DNA of 21,377 bases, from the NCBI GenBank assembly GCA_947378695.1, contig CANCKZ010000001.1, forward strand, positions 1-21,377, written 5' to 3'. The notes beneath the pieces were generated by a model. It worked only from the letters and a program-made list of their open reading frames with translations. It was not told the DNA's origin and made no database searches. The DNA comes from Rickettsiales bacterium (GTDB lineage Bacteria; Pseudomonadota; Alphaproteobacteria; Rickettsiales; Deianiraeaceae). The position numbers were made by a program, and so were the translations under genes. Shown one piece after another: positions 5,399 to 12,971 of the stretch (the stretch's first letter is position 1; the number at the start of each line of letters is the position of its first letter).

Positions 5399-7233
5399 TC
5401 CATCAATTCATACATTCTGCGAATAAAAGCGGAGGGTTTTCGCAGAATCTCCCCCGCTTCAATGCAGGCAATATCAAACAGATTGTTGATTTCATCGTCG
5501 GTTTTTTGCTCGGCTTTTGCTTTTTCGTAGAGTTTCTCAATTATTGGGTGGTTTGGGTTCACCTCTAAAATTTTTGGCGACATAAACGGCAACTGTTTCT
5601 GTTCGTAAAGGTAACGCTCCATGCGAATTGACATTCCGCCCTCTGATTGTGAAAGGCAAATTGGACTTTCAACCAGTTTTTTGGAAATTTTCACCTCGCC
5701 AATTGCAACGCCAAGGGTCTCCTTAAAAATGTTGAGTAGCAACGCGTTTTTAGCATCGTCAATCACTTCCGGTTCGTCCTTGTTGTTTTCAATTGTAAGT
5801 TCTGCCGATGAAACAGGTTTCAAATGCTTTTCTTGATAGTTCGCAATAACATTCACCCAGAAGTTATCAACCGTATCAGTTAAAATTAGCACTTCAATAT
5901 TGTTTTTTTTGCAAGCTTCAAGCTGGGAATTGTTAATTCCGTCTTCGTAATTTTCGGCGGTAATGTAGTAAATTGAATCTTGCTCTGGCTTCATGCGGGA
6001 AATATATTCAGCAATTGTTGTGAAATTTGAGCTGTAACTTGACTTAAAAAGGCAAACATCAAGCAGTTTCAAGTTCAATTCTCCTGCTCTGCAAAGACCC
6101 TCTTTTATGACATTTCCAAAGTCTGCCCAAAATTTTGCATAGTCTCCAATGTCATTCCTCAGTTGAGTTTCCAGTTCGGATATAATCTTTTTTTCGAGCG
6201 ATTTCCCAATTTTTTCAAGAACCTTGTTGTTTTGAAGAGTCTCACGGGAAATATTCAGTGGAAGATCGCTGGAATCAACAACACCCTTCACGAAGCGGAA
6301 ATGTTCGGGCAGAATTGTGGAATCTTCCGTTATGAACACTCGTTTTACGAAGAGTTTTATCGAATTTTTGCGTGCGGGGTTGTATAGATCGTAAGGTTTT
6401 GTTTTTGGAATGAAAAGCAACGCACAATATTCCATTGAACCTTCAACCTTGCTGTGAATTTTCGCAAAATAGCCAGACGGCATGCCACCAATTGAATTGT
6501 AGGCGTCTTGATATTGCGTTTCTGTTACGGACGAAGGATTTTTCAACCAAATTGCCGAAGATTCATTTTCAATAAGGGTTTCTCCCGTTTCGTGTTGTAT
6601 CAAAATTGGCGTGCTTATGTGGTTTGAATACGATTTCACAATGTGTTCAACGCGGAATTTATCGACAAATTCATCGAATTCTTCCTCCGATTTTATCTCC
6701 AAAACAATTTGAGTTCCAACCTCCTCTTTTGTTGTTTCTGCGATGGAATATTCCCCATCACCTTCCGATTCCCATACAAAAGCCTTGTCTTCACCTGCTT
6801 TTTTTGATGTAACACTCACTTTTTTCGCCACCATGAACGAGGAATAAAACCCCACACCAAACTGACCGATTAAATCCGCAACATTTGAAGTGTTTTCCTC
6901 TGAAACTGTCTTTGCAAATGCCTCAGTCCCAGATTTTGCAATAGTTCCAAGGTTTTGAATCATATCGCTTTCGTCCATACCAATTCCGTTATCAGAAATT
7001 ATAATTCTGCGTTGTTCTTGCTGAATTTCAACGGTAATTTTTGGAGCATAACCCTCACTCACAAGCGATGGATTCGCAATTGCGTTATATTTCAACTTCG
7101 AAATGGCATCAGAAGCGTTGGAAATGAGTTCCCGCAGGAAGATTTCTCGGTTTGTGTAGATTGAGTTAATCACAATTTTTAGAACTTTCCCAATTTGGGC
7201 ATCAAATTTGTGAACAGTAGACTTTTTCGACAT
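5395..7233 (-). CDS. htpG: HtpG, bacterial Hsp90 chaperone
   Basis: The product is 612 residues, the usual length for the family. HtpG is a dimeric cytosolic ATP-dependent chaperone that helps remodel client proteins with DnaK. The GHKL ATPase signatures are all present: IFLRELISNASDA (31-43), DNGIGM (81-86), GTIAKSGT (96-103) and the lid glycine motif IGQFGVGFYSSFM (122-134). The middle-domain segment LPLNISRETLQ carries the conserved catalytic Arg. The C-terminus (PSAFIRRMYELMD) is the dimerisation domain end. Its stop overlaps the convergent cassette-2 gene. A heat-shock-like promoter lies 24-51 bases upstream of the start. Confidence 0.97.
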   Translation of the reverse strand: MSKKSTVHKFDAQIGKVLKIVINSIYTNREIFLRELISNASDAISKLKYNAIANPSLVSEGYAPKITVEIQQEQRRIIISDNGIGMDESDMIQNLGTIAKSGTEAFAKTVSEENTSNVADLIGQFGVGFYSSFMVAKKVSVTSKKAGEDKAFVWESEGDGEYSIAETTKEEVGTQIVLEIKSEEEFDEFVDKFRVEHIVKSYSNHISTPILIQHETGETLIENESSAIWLKNPSSVTETQYQDAYNSIGGMPSGYFAKIHSKVEGSMEYCALLFIPKTKPYDLYNPARKNSIKLFVKRVFITEDSTILPEHFRFVKGVVDSSDLPLNISRETLQNNKVLEKIGKSLEKKIISELETQLRNDIGDYAKFWADFGNVIKEGLCRAGELNLKLLDVCLFKSSYSSNFTTIAEYISRMKPEQDSIYYITAENYEDGINNSQLEACKKNNIEVLILTDTVDNFWVNVIANYQEKHLKPVSSAELTIENNKDEPEVIDDAKNALLLNIFKETLGVAIGEVKISKKLVESPICLSQSEGGMSIRMERYLYEQKQLPFMSPKILEVNPNHPIIEKLYEKAKAEQKTDDEINNLFDIACIEAGEILRKPSAFIRRMYELMD

Positions 7234-7256
7234 TTTTCAAAAAACAATTTTCTTGT

Positions 7257-7284
7257 ATATAATGCCACTTTTTTTAAATTCAAG
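7257..7284 (-). promoter_or_regulatory. Putative RpoH (sigma-32) promoter of htpG
   Basis: On the minus strand CTTGAA (7279-7284) is followed after 14 bases by CATTATAT (7257-7264), close to the heat-shock sigma pattern CTTGAA-N(12-15)-CCATAT. The htpG start codon lies 23 bases further on. The position fits a gene known to be RpoH-controlled in many bacteria. No transcript data are available. Confidence 0.5.
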
Positions 7285-7329
7285 GGTTGATGATGGATTG
7301 TGATTTAGGTTGGTTTTCTTGGGTGTGGT

Positions 7330-7467
7330 TCAAGAATCTTTCGGTGTAGATTGAGACGCAAGCAAAGCCGCCGCTTCTTTTTTTGCATCGTCACGATAAA
7401 GATTTAACAGCATAAGCATAATACATATTGGAAGTGCCATCATAAGGAAGAAGACGATGTATATCAT
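7330..7467 (-). CDS. Tiny single-TM protein, module gene B, copy 3
   Basis: The product is 45 residues: MIYIVFFLMMALPICIMLML (one membrane segment), then a hydrophilic tail (RDDAKKEAAALLASQSTPKD). The start overlaps the gene A stop as ATGA at 7464-7467, exactly as in the two copies near mlaE. Sequence similarity to the other B proteins is low, so the assignment rests on position, size, topology and the overlap. Confidence 0.6.
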   Translation of the reverse strand: MIYIVFFLMMALPICIMLMLLNLYRDDAKKEAAALLASQSTPKDS

Positions 7468-7679
7468 AGTTTTCGTAATAAGTTGATAATTTGAAAAATA
7501 TTAAGCAGTATTATCACGAAGAGGATAACATCAATTGATATGTACACTAATAATAGTTGAGGATCAACCTCGCCATAACTGCTTCCAAGAAAACCACTCA
7601 AAGTAGCAAATGACGCAGAAAAAACGGTGAAAAGCAGACGCAGGAATGTGAGCTCCTCCTTGATTCTATCAATATTCAT
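7464..7679 (-). CDS. Small two-TM membrane protein, module gene A, copy 3
   Basis: The product is 71 residues, starting at the ATG at 7677-7679 because MNIDRIKEELTFLRLLF lines up with MIADATKEKLNLLRLYL of the mlaE-linked copies. An ATG five codons upstream is also in frame. It has TM1 (residues about 15-35), TM2 (about 42-62) and a basic C-terminal end (INLLRKL). Same-strand neighbours are the PD-(D/E)xK-like gene 75 bases upstream and gene B immediately downstream. The function is unknown. Confidence 0.75.
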   Translation of the reverse strand: MNIDRIKEELTFLRLLFTVFSASFATLSGFLGSSYGEVDPQLLLVYISIDVILFVIILLNIFQIINLLRKL

Positions 7680-7754
7680 TCGGTTGCCGTGCAATAACTT
7701 TCGAAAGAATTAATAAATTGGAATTTTGCGTTTGTCAATTAGTTTTTGCGGGTG

Positions 7755-8258
7755 TTAATTAATCATCAATTTGCAATTTTGAAGTAATTCAAGCTTTTTT
7801 CTTGATATGCTGGTTTCATCATTTCTACCTGCATGTATAAATGCATCATATTTACCTTTCTCGTATAAATTCTTAATTCCGAAGTACTCCTTCGCAAACA
7901 CTTCGTACATTGCGTCGTGTGGATACAAATACCATTCACCTTTGTAAGGAAATGCAATCCAAATACCTTTCCCCTCGTATTTTTTGTTGAAAACTCCGCC
8001 AGCTTCGCCTTTAAGTTGTATTTTCAAATATTCAACATTGTAATTATTCGTGTTATCAAAATTCATATTTTGTGCAATTAAATCTGCACCATACCAATCA
8101 TCTTGAAGTTTAATTGTGCAAAAACCGTAATCCGCCAACACTGCGGAAAGCTTCTGAAAATTATAAATTTCTGTCTTTTTAGGCTTGCGAAGAGGTCTAA
8201 TGTCGAATGCTACAAGGCTATGAGATGTAATTTCCATATTTTCAATATATTCAACCAA
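7755..8258 (-). CDS. PD-(D/E)xK-like protein of unknown role
   Basis: The product is 167 residues. The core YGFCTIKLQDDWYGADLIA (44-62) followed by VEYLKIQLKG (75-84) gives a D59 ... Q81-x-K83 pattern, the arrangement of PD-(D/E)xK nuclease folds in which Q replaces the usual E/D. The next blocks (KYEGKGIWIAFPYKGEWYLY, then PHD) resemble a family of conserved hypothetical proteins in proteobacteria that have GAD, QLK, GLWIAFP and YLYPHD motifs. I recognise the pattern from memory and have not checked it. No transmembrane or signal sequence is seen. Whether it cuts DNA is unknown. It is divergent from sucD, with a 92-base shared upstream region, and may be co-transcribed with the small-membrane module downstream. 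Confidence 0.65.
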   Translation of the reverse strand: MVEYIENMEITSHSLVAFDIRPLRKPKKTEIYNFQKLSAVLADYGFCTIKLQDDWYGADLIAQNMNFDNTNNYNVEYLKIQLKGEAGGVFNKKYEGKGIWIAFPYKGEWYLYPHDAMYEVFAKEYFGIKNLYEKGKYDAFIHAGRNDETSISRKKLELLQNCKLMIN

Positions 8259-8350
8259 GTATTAATTGAGGAAGTGGGAATGTCAAATAAAATTTCCTTG
8301 CAAAATAAAATTTGCGGTGCTTTGTTTAAAAAAATTATTCATTTTAGTCA

Positions 8351-9229
8351 ATGTCTGTATTAGTAAATAAAAATACACGGGTAATCTGTCAAGGTTTCAC
8401 TGGTGCACAAGGAACTTTCCACTCCGAGCAAGCAATCGCTTACGGAACAAAAATGGTTGGAGGAGTAACCCCGGGAAAAGGCGGAACAACTCACATCGGT
8501 TTGCCTGTTTTCAACACTGTTAAAGAAGCAAAACTTGCGACAAACTGCGATGCTTCCGTTATCTATGTTCCACCCGCATTTGCCGCTGATGCTATTCTTG
8601 AAGCAATTGATGCCGGTATTGAACTTATCGTCTGCATTACCGAAGGCATTCCTGTTATTGACATGGTTAGAGTAAAAGCCGTGCTTGACCGCTCAACTTC
8701 TCGCCTTGTTGGGCCAAACTGCCCGGGGGTGATTACTCCTGATGAATGCAAAATTGGAATTATGCCAGGGCATATTCACAAAAGAGGTTCAGTTGGTATC
8801 GTTTCAAAATCTGGAACTCTTACATACGAAGCCGTTCACCAAACAACAAAAGCAGGGCTTGGACAATCAAGCTGCATCGGAATTGGTGGCGACCCAATTT
8901 CAGGAACATCATTCATTGACGCTCTTGACCTTTTCTTGAACGACCCTGAAACTGAGTCCATCATTATGATTGGTGAAATTGGTGGAGACGCCGAAGAACT
9001 TGCTTGCGAATTCTTGAAAAACCACAAAATTAAAAAACCAACTGTTGGTTTCATCGCTGGAAGGACTGCTCCCGAAGGTAAAAGAATGGGACACGCAGGT
9101 GCTATCGTTTCCGGTGGAAAAGGTGATGCTGAAAGCAAGTTGAAGGCTATGCGTGAAGCTGGAATTGCGGTGAGTGAGTCTCCTGCTTTGATGGGTGAAA
9201 CGCTTTTGAAATTACTTGGTAAAAAATAA
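8351..9229 (+). CDS. sucD: Succinate-CoA ligase alpha subunit
   Basis: The product is 292 residues, full length for SucD. With SucC it converts succinyl-CoA, ADP or GDP and phosphate to succinate, CoA and ATP or GTP in the TCA cycle. The CoA-binding motif is [10 protein letters not shown] (15-24). GPNCPG (121-126) is present, and the phosphohistidine loop [16 protein letters not shown] (237-252) carries the active His248. The sequence is typical of alphaproteobacteria (MSVLVNK ... [12 protein letters not shown]). The usual partner sucC is not directly upstream; a divergent PD-(D/E)xK-like gene lies there instead, so the standard sucCD operon is split here. A strong hairpin terminator follows, 32 bases after the stop. 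Confidence 0.97.
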   Translation: MSVLVNKNTRVICQGFTGAQGTFHSEQAIAYGTKMVGGVTPGKGGTTHIGLPVFNTVKEAKLATNCDASVIYVPPAFAADAILEAIDAGIELIVCITEGIPVIDMVRVKAVLDRSTSRLVGPNCPGVITPDECKIGIMPGHIHKRGSVGIVSKSGTLTYEAVHQTTKAGLGQSSCIGIGGDPISGTSFIDALDLFLNDPETESIIMIGEIGGDAEELACEFLKNHKIKKPTVGFIAGRTAPEGKRMGHAGAIVSGGKGDAESKLKAMREAGIAVSESPALMGETLLKLLGKK

Positions 9230-9261
9230 TTTCACAAAATACTTGACAAATAAAATTCTTT

Positions 9262-9294
9262 AAAACAGGAAATGAACGCAAAGTTTCCTGTTTT
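9262..9294 (+). terminator. Rho-independent terminator after sucD
   Basis: AAAACAGGAAA (9262-9272) and TTTCCTGTTTT (9284-9294) form a perfect 11-bp stem with an 11-base loop, ending in a T run. Confidence 0.8.
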
Positions 9295-9324
9295 GGAATT
9301 TACTTACAAAATGCAAATCTTTTT

Positions 9325-9401
9325 GCGGGTGTAGCTCAGCTGGCTAGAGCGCAACCTTGCCAAGGTTGAGGCCGAGAGTTCGAATCTCTTCACCCGCTCC
9401 A
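9325..9401 (+). tRNA. tRNA-Gly (anticodon GCC)
   Basis: The acceptor stem GCGGGTG (9325-9331) pairs with CACCCGC (9391-9397), followed by discriminator T and an encoded CCA (9399-9401). The anticodon stem CAACC/GGTTG encloses the loop TTGCCAA, with anticodon GCC at 9359-9361. The T loop GTTCGAATC is normal. The 3' end is overlapped on the other strand by the last codons of the serine recombinase, and the foreign element begins here. Confidence 0.97.
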
Positions 9402-10931
9402 TGTGCGAAAGTGGTTCAATTTCACGAACTCCGAGAAGGGGTAGCACAAGGTTACACAAGGGTTTTGCCCATCTAAAAATAAGTTCGAGAACAGGATTTT
9501 AAGAATTTGTTGTTTTTGAGCGTTTCTCGAACTCATGAATAATTTGTAACTCTTGGAAGCCAAGTCCAGTAAGGTTGAAACAGTGATTTCGAAGCGTTGG
9601 TCTGCATTGTTTAGAAGGGATAATTGGTACTCTAATTTAGCCTGTTTCTCTCTCAGTGGTGCGAGTGTTTCGTGTCGTTCTTCCGGTGTAATACTCATGT
9701 CTTGTGCACACCTTAAATTCCAATTGCTAATGGCTTCTCTAATTTTTGGAAGTTGCATGTTAATTTCAGTAATTGCAATTTCGTGTTCTTTGTATTTCAC
9801 ATTAATGCCAGCAACAAGAGCCTCTTTAATCTGTTCTAAAACGTTTTCAGGAATGACAATTGATTCAATAACCTTCTTAACCTCCCTGAGTAGTATGTTT
9901 TCATTAATATTCATACATCTCTCACATTTTGTGCGTGAGTTGTTTGGTCGCAAATAAATATACTTACTTTTCTTGGTGTACGGGCTATAGCTACAATTGC
10001 AGTGCTTGCATTTGACAAGAGTGGTGAATATGAAGTCATCTCTAGTGGTTTTATGCTTATTGTAGCCCTTTCCAGCCTTCACAGCTTGGCATTTCTCGAA
10101 TAGTTCCCGTGTTATTATCTTTTCGTATTTATGAGGTCTTAATATCGGATTATCATCTTCGTCAATATCATCAATAAATCCATAGTAAAACGGATGATAT
10201 ATCATTCTATCAACCTGAGATTTGGAAATTGGATTACTTCCTCTATTTGTTGTTAAACCTTTCTTGCCGTACTTTATAGCAAGTGCTGGAATTGAATAAA
10301 GACCAGTGGAGTAATCATCAAATAACTGCCTCACCAAAACGCTTTTAAATGGGTCAAGAGTAACTTCACCGTCTTTGGTTAGGTATCCTATTGGAACATG
10401 TCCCAAGCTCTCGCCATTTCTACGCTTTGCATCAAATCCACGCTTCACGTTGTCGCTTATTGAGTTAGCATAAGCGGTAGCCATTAAAACAAACATCTGA
10501 TAAGCCATAAGCTGGGCTGAGTGTGATTTCTTATCCAAAACTTGATTTTCTCTTAAGAAGTGAATCGACACCTTGCTAGCTATTCTTAACTCTTCCAAAA
10601 TAGGTATTTCCTTGAAGCTTCTTTGAAGTTTATCTACTCCATCAACAACAAGCGCAATTGGCTCTTCTTGGTTTTTAATGCACTCAAGCATATTAAAAAC
10701 GAATGCTCTATCTGCACTTGTTGAGGTCTCAATAAGCCGAAACTCATAAATAATCTCAAGACCATTTCGCTTGCAATGTTCTTGCATACGACATACCTGA
10801 GCAATTAACGAATGTCCATCTGCTTGATTTGTGGAGGACACTCTTGCAAAAATTATAGCGTTTGTAGACACGAACCTTCGTATTTGTGCTTTGCACACTC
10901 GGTTTGCGGGCTTTTGGACTGATTTAGTCAT
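9390..10931 (-). CDS. Large serine recombinase
   Basis: The product is 513 residues. The N-terminal resolvase domain starts at NAIIFARVSSTNQADGHSL, with the catalytic Ser at about 32 in the ARVSS motif. The central recombinase domain includes GHVPIGYLTKDG (177-188) and the YHPFYYG helix region. A zinc ribbon follows (CKHC at 308-311 and CERC at 336-339), then a coiled-coil region (about 350-450) and a C-terminal tail. Such enzymes integrate and excise elements through two-base core sites. The last residues (NHFRTWSG and the stop) are encoded by DNA reaching into the tRNA-Gly 3' end, so the att site lies next to or within the end of this gene. Next on the strand upstream is the Rep-like gene, 15 bases away. 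Confidence 0.9.
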   Translation of the reverse strand: MTKSVQKPANRVCKAQIRRFVSTNAIIFARVSSTNQADGHSLIAQVCRMQEHCKRNGLEIIYEFRLIETSTSADRAFVFNMLECIKNQEEPIALVVDGVDKLQRSFKEIPILEELRIASKVSIHFLRENQVLDKKSHSAQLMAYQMFVLMATAYANSISDNVKRGFDAKRRNGESLGHVPIGYLTKDGEVTLDPFKSVLVRQLFDDYSTGLYSIPALAIKYGKKGLTTNRGSNPISKSQVDRMIYHPFYYGFIDDIDEDDNPILRPHKYEKIITRELFEKCQAVKAGKGYNKHKTTRDDFIFTTLVKCKHCNCSYSPYTKKSKYIYLRPNNSRTKCERCMNINENILLREVKKVIESIVIPENVLEQIKEALVAGINVKYKEHEIAITEINMQLPKIREAISNWNLRCAQDMSITPEERHETLAPLREKQAKLEYQLSLLNNADQRFEITVSTLLDLASKSYKLFMSSRNAQKQQILKILFSNLFLDGQNPCVTLCYPFSEFVKLNHFRTWSG

Positions 10932-10946
10932 ATAGATTAAAATAAA

Positions 10947-11894
10947 TTAAAGGTTAAAATTTGAAAAACTCAAAGGTTCAAATAAACCTAAAAGTTGCCC
11001 GATATTCAGAAAGGAGCTGTATAAATAACTCCTCTCTAAATTGCCTGGCGGCGACCGCTGGTTCATTCGCCCGCTTGCCTCCTCAATACTTTTATACCAA
11101 GTGGCTGACATATTCTTTAAATCTCGCATAGATAAACCGTTTCTGACTAATCGCAGAGCTTCGCTTATTGCGGCTGCTTTCTCTGGTTTGTAGCCCAAAT
11201 GAATAAGGTTACCAAATGCAGTGCTTGACGTATCTTGCGCCGCAATTACAGAATGCGACGCCGTGTGAGCTATATTCCAAAAATGTAGACACGTCCTTCG
11301 GGATAGCTCTCTGTTGAACAAGTTGCGGAAGGTTGGTTCGGGATATTCGATTGCCATTTTCGGGAATACGTCGTTCTTCAGTTTCTCCATATCGTTTATA
11401 CGAAATTCCATTCGCAAAACTTCCTCACCCACTGCTCTTTGTAAAAACTCCGATTGCATTCTGCCTTGTCTTTCAAAGGCTCTTTTTTCACTTAACTTGA
11501 TTGCAGTTTGCAGGTCTCTTAGTTTGTCGTAGAATGTTAATTCGTAACTGCTTGCATGGTATCTTACAATCTCTCCATGATTTTTATATGATGTGCGTGA
11601 GACATCTAGCCTTCTTGAAATATCAGATTTCCCAAGTACCTTTATAATCTCGGTACATGTTGAATGTTCTGTAATGATGAGATTTTTGCCGTAATGAATA
11701 CGAACAACTTTTGCATTGATAAGATCTTCGTATGAAACCTCAACCGCCATTGAAAATAGAGTATCTTGCAAAGTTTGCATTATTGTCTCAAAATGTTCTT
11801 CGGCGACTTCTGCATTCAATTTCTTGTGAATTGCTATGCTTGAAAGGCAAATTGCATCGTTTATTACAACACTTGCAAAAGCAACTAAGCCCAT
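10947..11894 (-). CDS. Filamentous-phage/plasmid-type replication initiator, N-terminus replaced
   Basis: The product is 315 residues as read from the ATG at 11892-11894. From about residue 30 it resembles Phage_CRI/gpII-type Rep proteins: SYEDLINAKVVRIHYGKNLI, DISRRLDVSRTSYKNHGE, VRYHASSYELTFYDKLRDLQ, then an EVLRMEFRIND segment. These proteins nick DNA to start rolling-circle replication. Residues 1-27 do not belong to that family; they continue a SpoVG-like protein whose start lies in another frame at 11944. So the original Rep N-terminus is lost and the remaining frame may start at an internal Met or be inactive. It is transcribed towards the recombinase. The Rep assignment rests on remembered family patterns. 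Confidence 0.65.
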   Translation of the reverse strand: MGLVAFASVVINDAICLSSIAIHKKLNAEVAEEHFETIMQTLQDTLFSMAVEVSYEDLINAKVVRIHYGKNLIITEHSTCTEIIKVLGKSDISRRLDVSRTSYKNHGEIVRYHASSYELTFYDKLRDLQTAIKLSEKRAFERQGRMQSEFLQRAVGEEVLRMEFRINDMEKLKNDVFPKMAIEYPEPTFRNLFNRELSRRTCLHFWNIAHTASHSVIAAQDTSSTAFGNLIHLGYKPEKAAAISEALRLVRNGLSMRDLKNMSATWYKSIEEASGRMNQRSPPGNLERSYLYSSFLNIGQLLGLFEPLSFSNFNL

Positions 11895-11946
11895 TCTGCG
11901 GCTTTATAAGTTCAACCTTCACTTCTGTTATAATCACTTTACTCAT
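11814..11946 (-). pseudogene. SpoVG-like remnant, frameshifted and fused to Rep
   Basis: From the ATG at 11944-11946 the minus strand reads MSKVIITEVKVELIKPQNGL. After a one-base shift in the GGG run at 11890-11892 it continues GLVAFASVVINDAICLSSIA and IHKKLN. Joined, these give the typical start of a SpoVG-like protein (ITEV-x-V ... G-L-AFASV-x-ND-I-L-S-I). Removing one G restores the frame. The rest of SpoVG is missing and Rep sequence follows directly. The start codon overlaps the stop of the upstream 63-residue gene. Confidence 0.65.
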
Positions 11947-12130
11947 TTGGAATTGTATAAAAAATACTATTTGATTTTTGCTTTTGTTCTGCTTCTTCGT
12001 TTTGGATGCGTCTTTCGATTGTATCGAATAACTTAAAAAGTCCCATTATATGATTAGATGCAAGACTAGCCTTCTCTTGCAAGATGCTATCTTTATCCAA
12101 GCCCACAATGTACTCAGTTAGTTTACACAT
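11939..12130 (-). CDS. Small unassigned protein upstream of the SpoVG/Rep remnant
   Basis: The product is 63 residues (MCKLTEYIVGLDKDSILQEK ... ERRIQNEEAEQKQKSNSIF). It is helical and charged with no membrane segment. The stop overlaps the SpoVG-like ATG by a few bases, so both were probably one operon. An 11-base inverted repeat lies immediately upstream of the start codon. I do not recognise the family. Confidence 0.45.
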   Translation of the reverse strand: MCKLTEYIVGLDKDSILQEKASLASNHIMGLFKLFDTIERRIQNEEAEQKQKSNSIFYTIPNE

Positions 12131-12159
12131 TTTAACACGAACAATAAATTCATGTTAAA
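12131..12159. promoter_or_regulatory. Inverted repeat abutting the start of the 63-residue gene
   Basis: TTTAACACGAA (12131-12141) and TTCATGTTAAA (12149-12159) match as an inverted repeat in 10 of 11 positions with a 7-base spacer. It directly precedes the minus-strand start codon at 12128-12130, a place where a bound repressor, or an RNA hairpin, would block translation or transcription of the rep operon. Bases 12160-12314 beyond it hold no gene I can support. Confidence 0.4.
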
Positions 12160-12314
12160 GTTATAATGGCAGATTTTTTCTTATGCACACGCCTCACCAC
12201 TGCTTGTAATTCGTAAATTGTGTATTTTGATGATTAATTTATGTAAAAGCCAATAACCACCTACATAAAAAAATTTGAAATTATAATAACTTACAAAATG
12301 CGGTGTTCGTAATT

Positions 12315-12971
12315 TTATGTAATCTTGCGATACTTTGGTTTTATTCTTTTATTAATAGTGTATGTAACATTATTTCGCTTCATACACGCCCTGCACCAAT
12401 ATATTGTACGCTGCCAATCAACATTTTCGTCTTTCAAGTATCTCTTATAAGCGGAATATTCCTTTAGGAGGTGTAAATAGTCTTTCTCCAGAGTGTCGTA
12501 AATATCTTCGTAAAATTTGTTCTTCTCATGATATGCTTTATTTTGACAAAATTTAATGACAAGCTCATTCACAATCGGCTGCAATTTACGGTTACCTTGA
12601 TATGAATTGCTACCACCGCTTGAAGAAGCTTCTCTGTGCGTTAATTCGTTATTTCCTTTTATTTCTACATCACATGCCATTCTTTCATCTGCCACACCCA
12701 AACCATAAGCACCCTCATTATCTTTTACAGTCGGATACACTCTTCGCTCGTCAAGAATGGTTTTGAATACCTTAAAGAAGCTTTGTTTTTCAACTTCATA
12801 TTCCACATCTGACGTATTGACAGCGGACATTAAGCGGTCTTGTAATTCTGCATCATTGTATATCAACTCAATGTAGTTATTAATGTCCTGCAATGCCCTT
12901 AAACAAACATCGTAATATGATATTCCGTCTTGTTTTCTTCGAACTCCAAAGGCGAAACTGCATATTCCCAT
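12315..12971 (-). CDS. Unassigned 218-residue protein
   Basis: The frame opens with MGICSFAFGVRRKQDG, but the first 24 or so codons overlap the end of the upstream gene in another frame, and this start has no clear ribosome site. The true start may be an internal non-ATG codon, or the two genes may be halves of one frameshifted gene. The body is helical (YDVCLRALQDINNYIELIYN; DRLMSAVNTSDVEYEVEKQS) with a Ser/Gly linker (SSSGGSNSYQGN) and a basic end (RACMKRNNVTYTINKRIKPK). It has no membrane segment. I do not recognise the family. Confidence 0.45.
   Translation of the reverse strand: MGICSFAFGVRRKQDGISYYDVCLRALQDINNYIELIYNDAELQDRLMSAVNTSDVEYEVEKQSFFKVFKTILDERRVYPTVKDNEGAYGLGVADERMACDVEIKGNNELTHREASSSGGSNSYQGNRKLQPIVNELVIKFCQNKAYHEKNKFYEDIYDTLEKDYLHLLKEYSAYKRYLKDENVDWQRTIYWCRACMKRNNVTYTINKRIKPKYRKIT

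Larger units (their letters stand above)
4451..5455. repeat. Tandem cassette duplication with constant ends and variable bodies
   Basis: Unit 1 is 4451-4845 and unit 2 is 4859-5455. Constant parts are the upstream element (about 40 bases) and a block of about 90 bases that covers the last codons of the small gene and the htpG tail (4754-4844 and 5365-5455; both contain ACGGACGAGGGTTTTAACCG and CTAGTCCATCAATTCATACA). The parts between are unrelated in sequence and differ in length by about 200 bases. Confidence 0.85.

Noticed and set aside
7742-7754. TTTTTGCGGGTGT, shared with the tRNA-Gly 5' end, as a tRNA fragment or att site
   Set aside because: Only 13 bases match and the rest of a tRNA is absent; probably chance.
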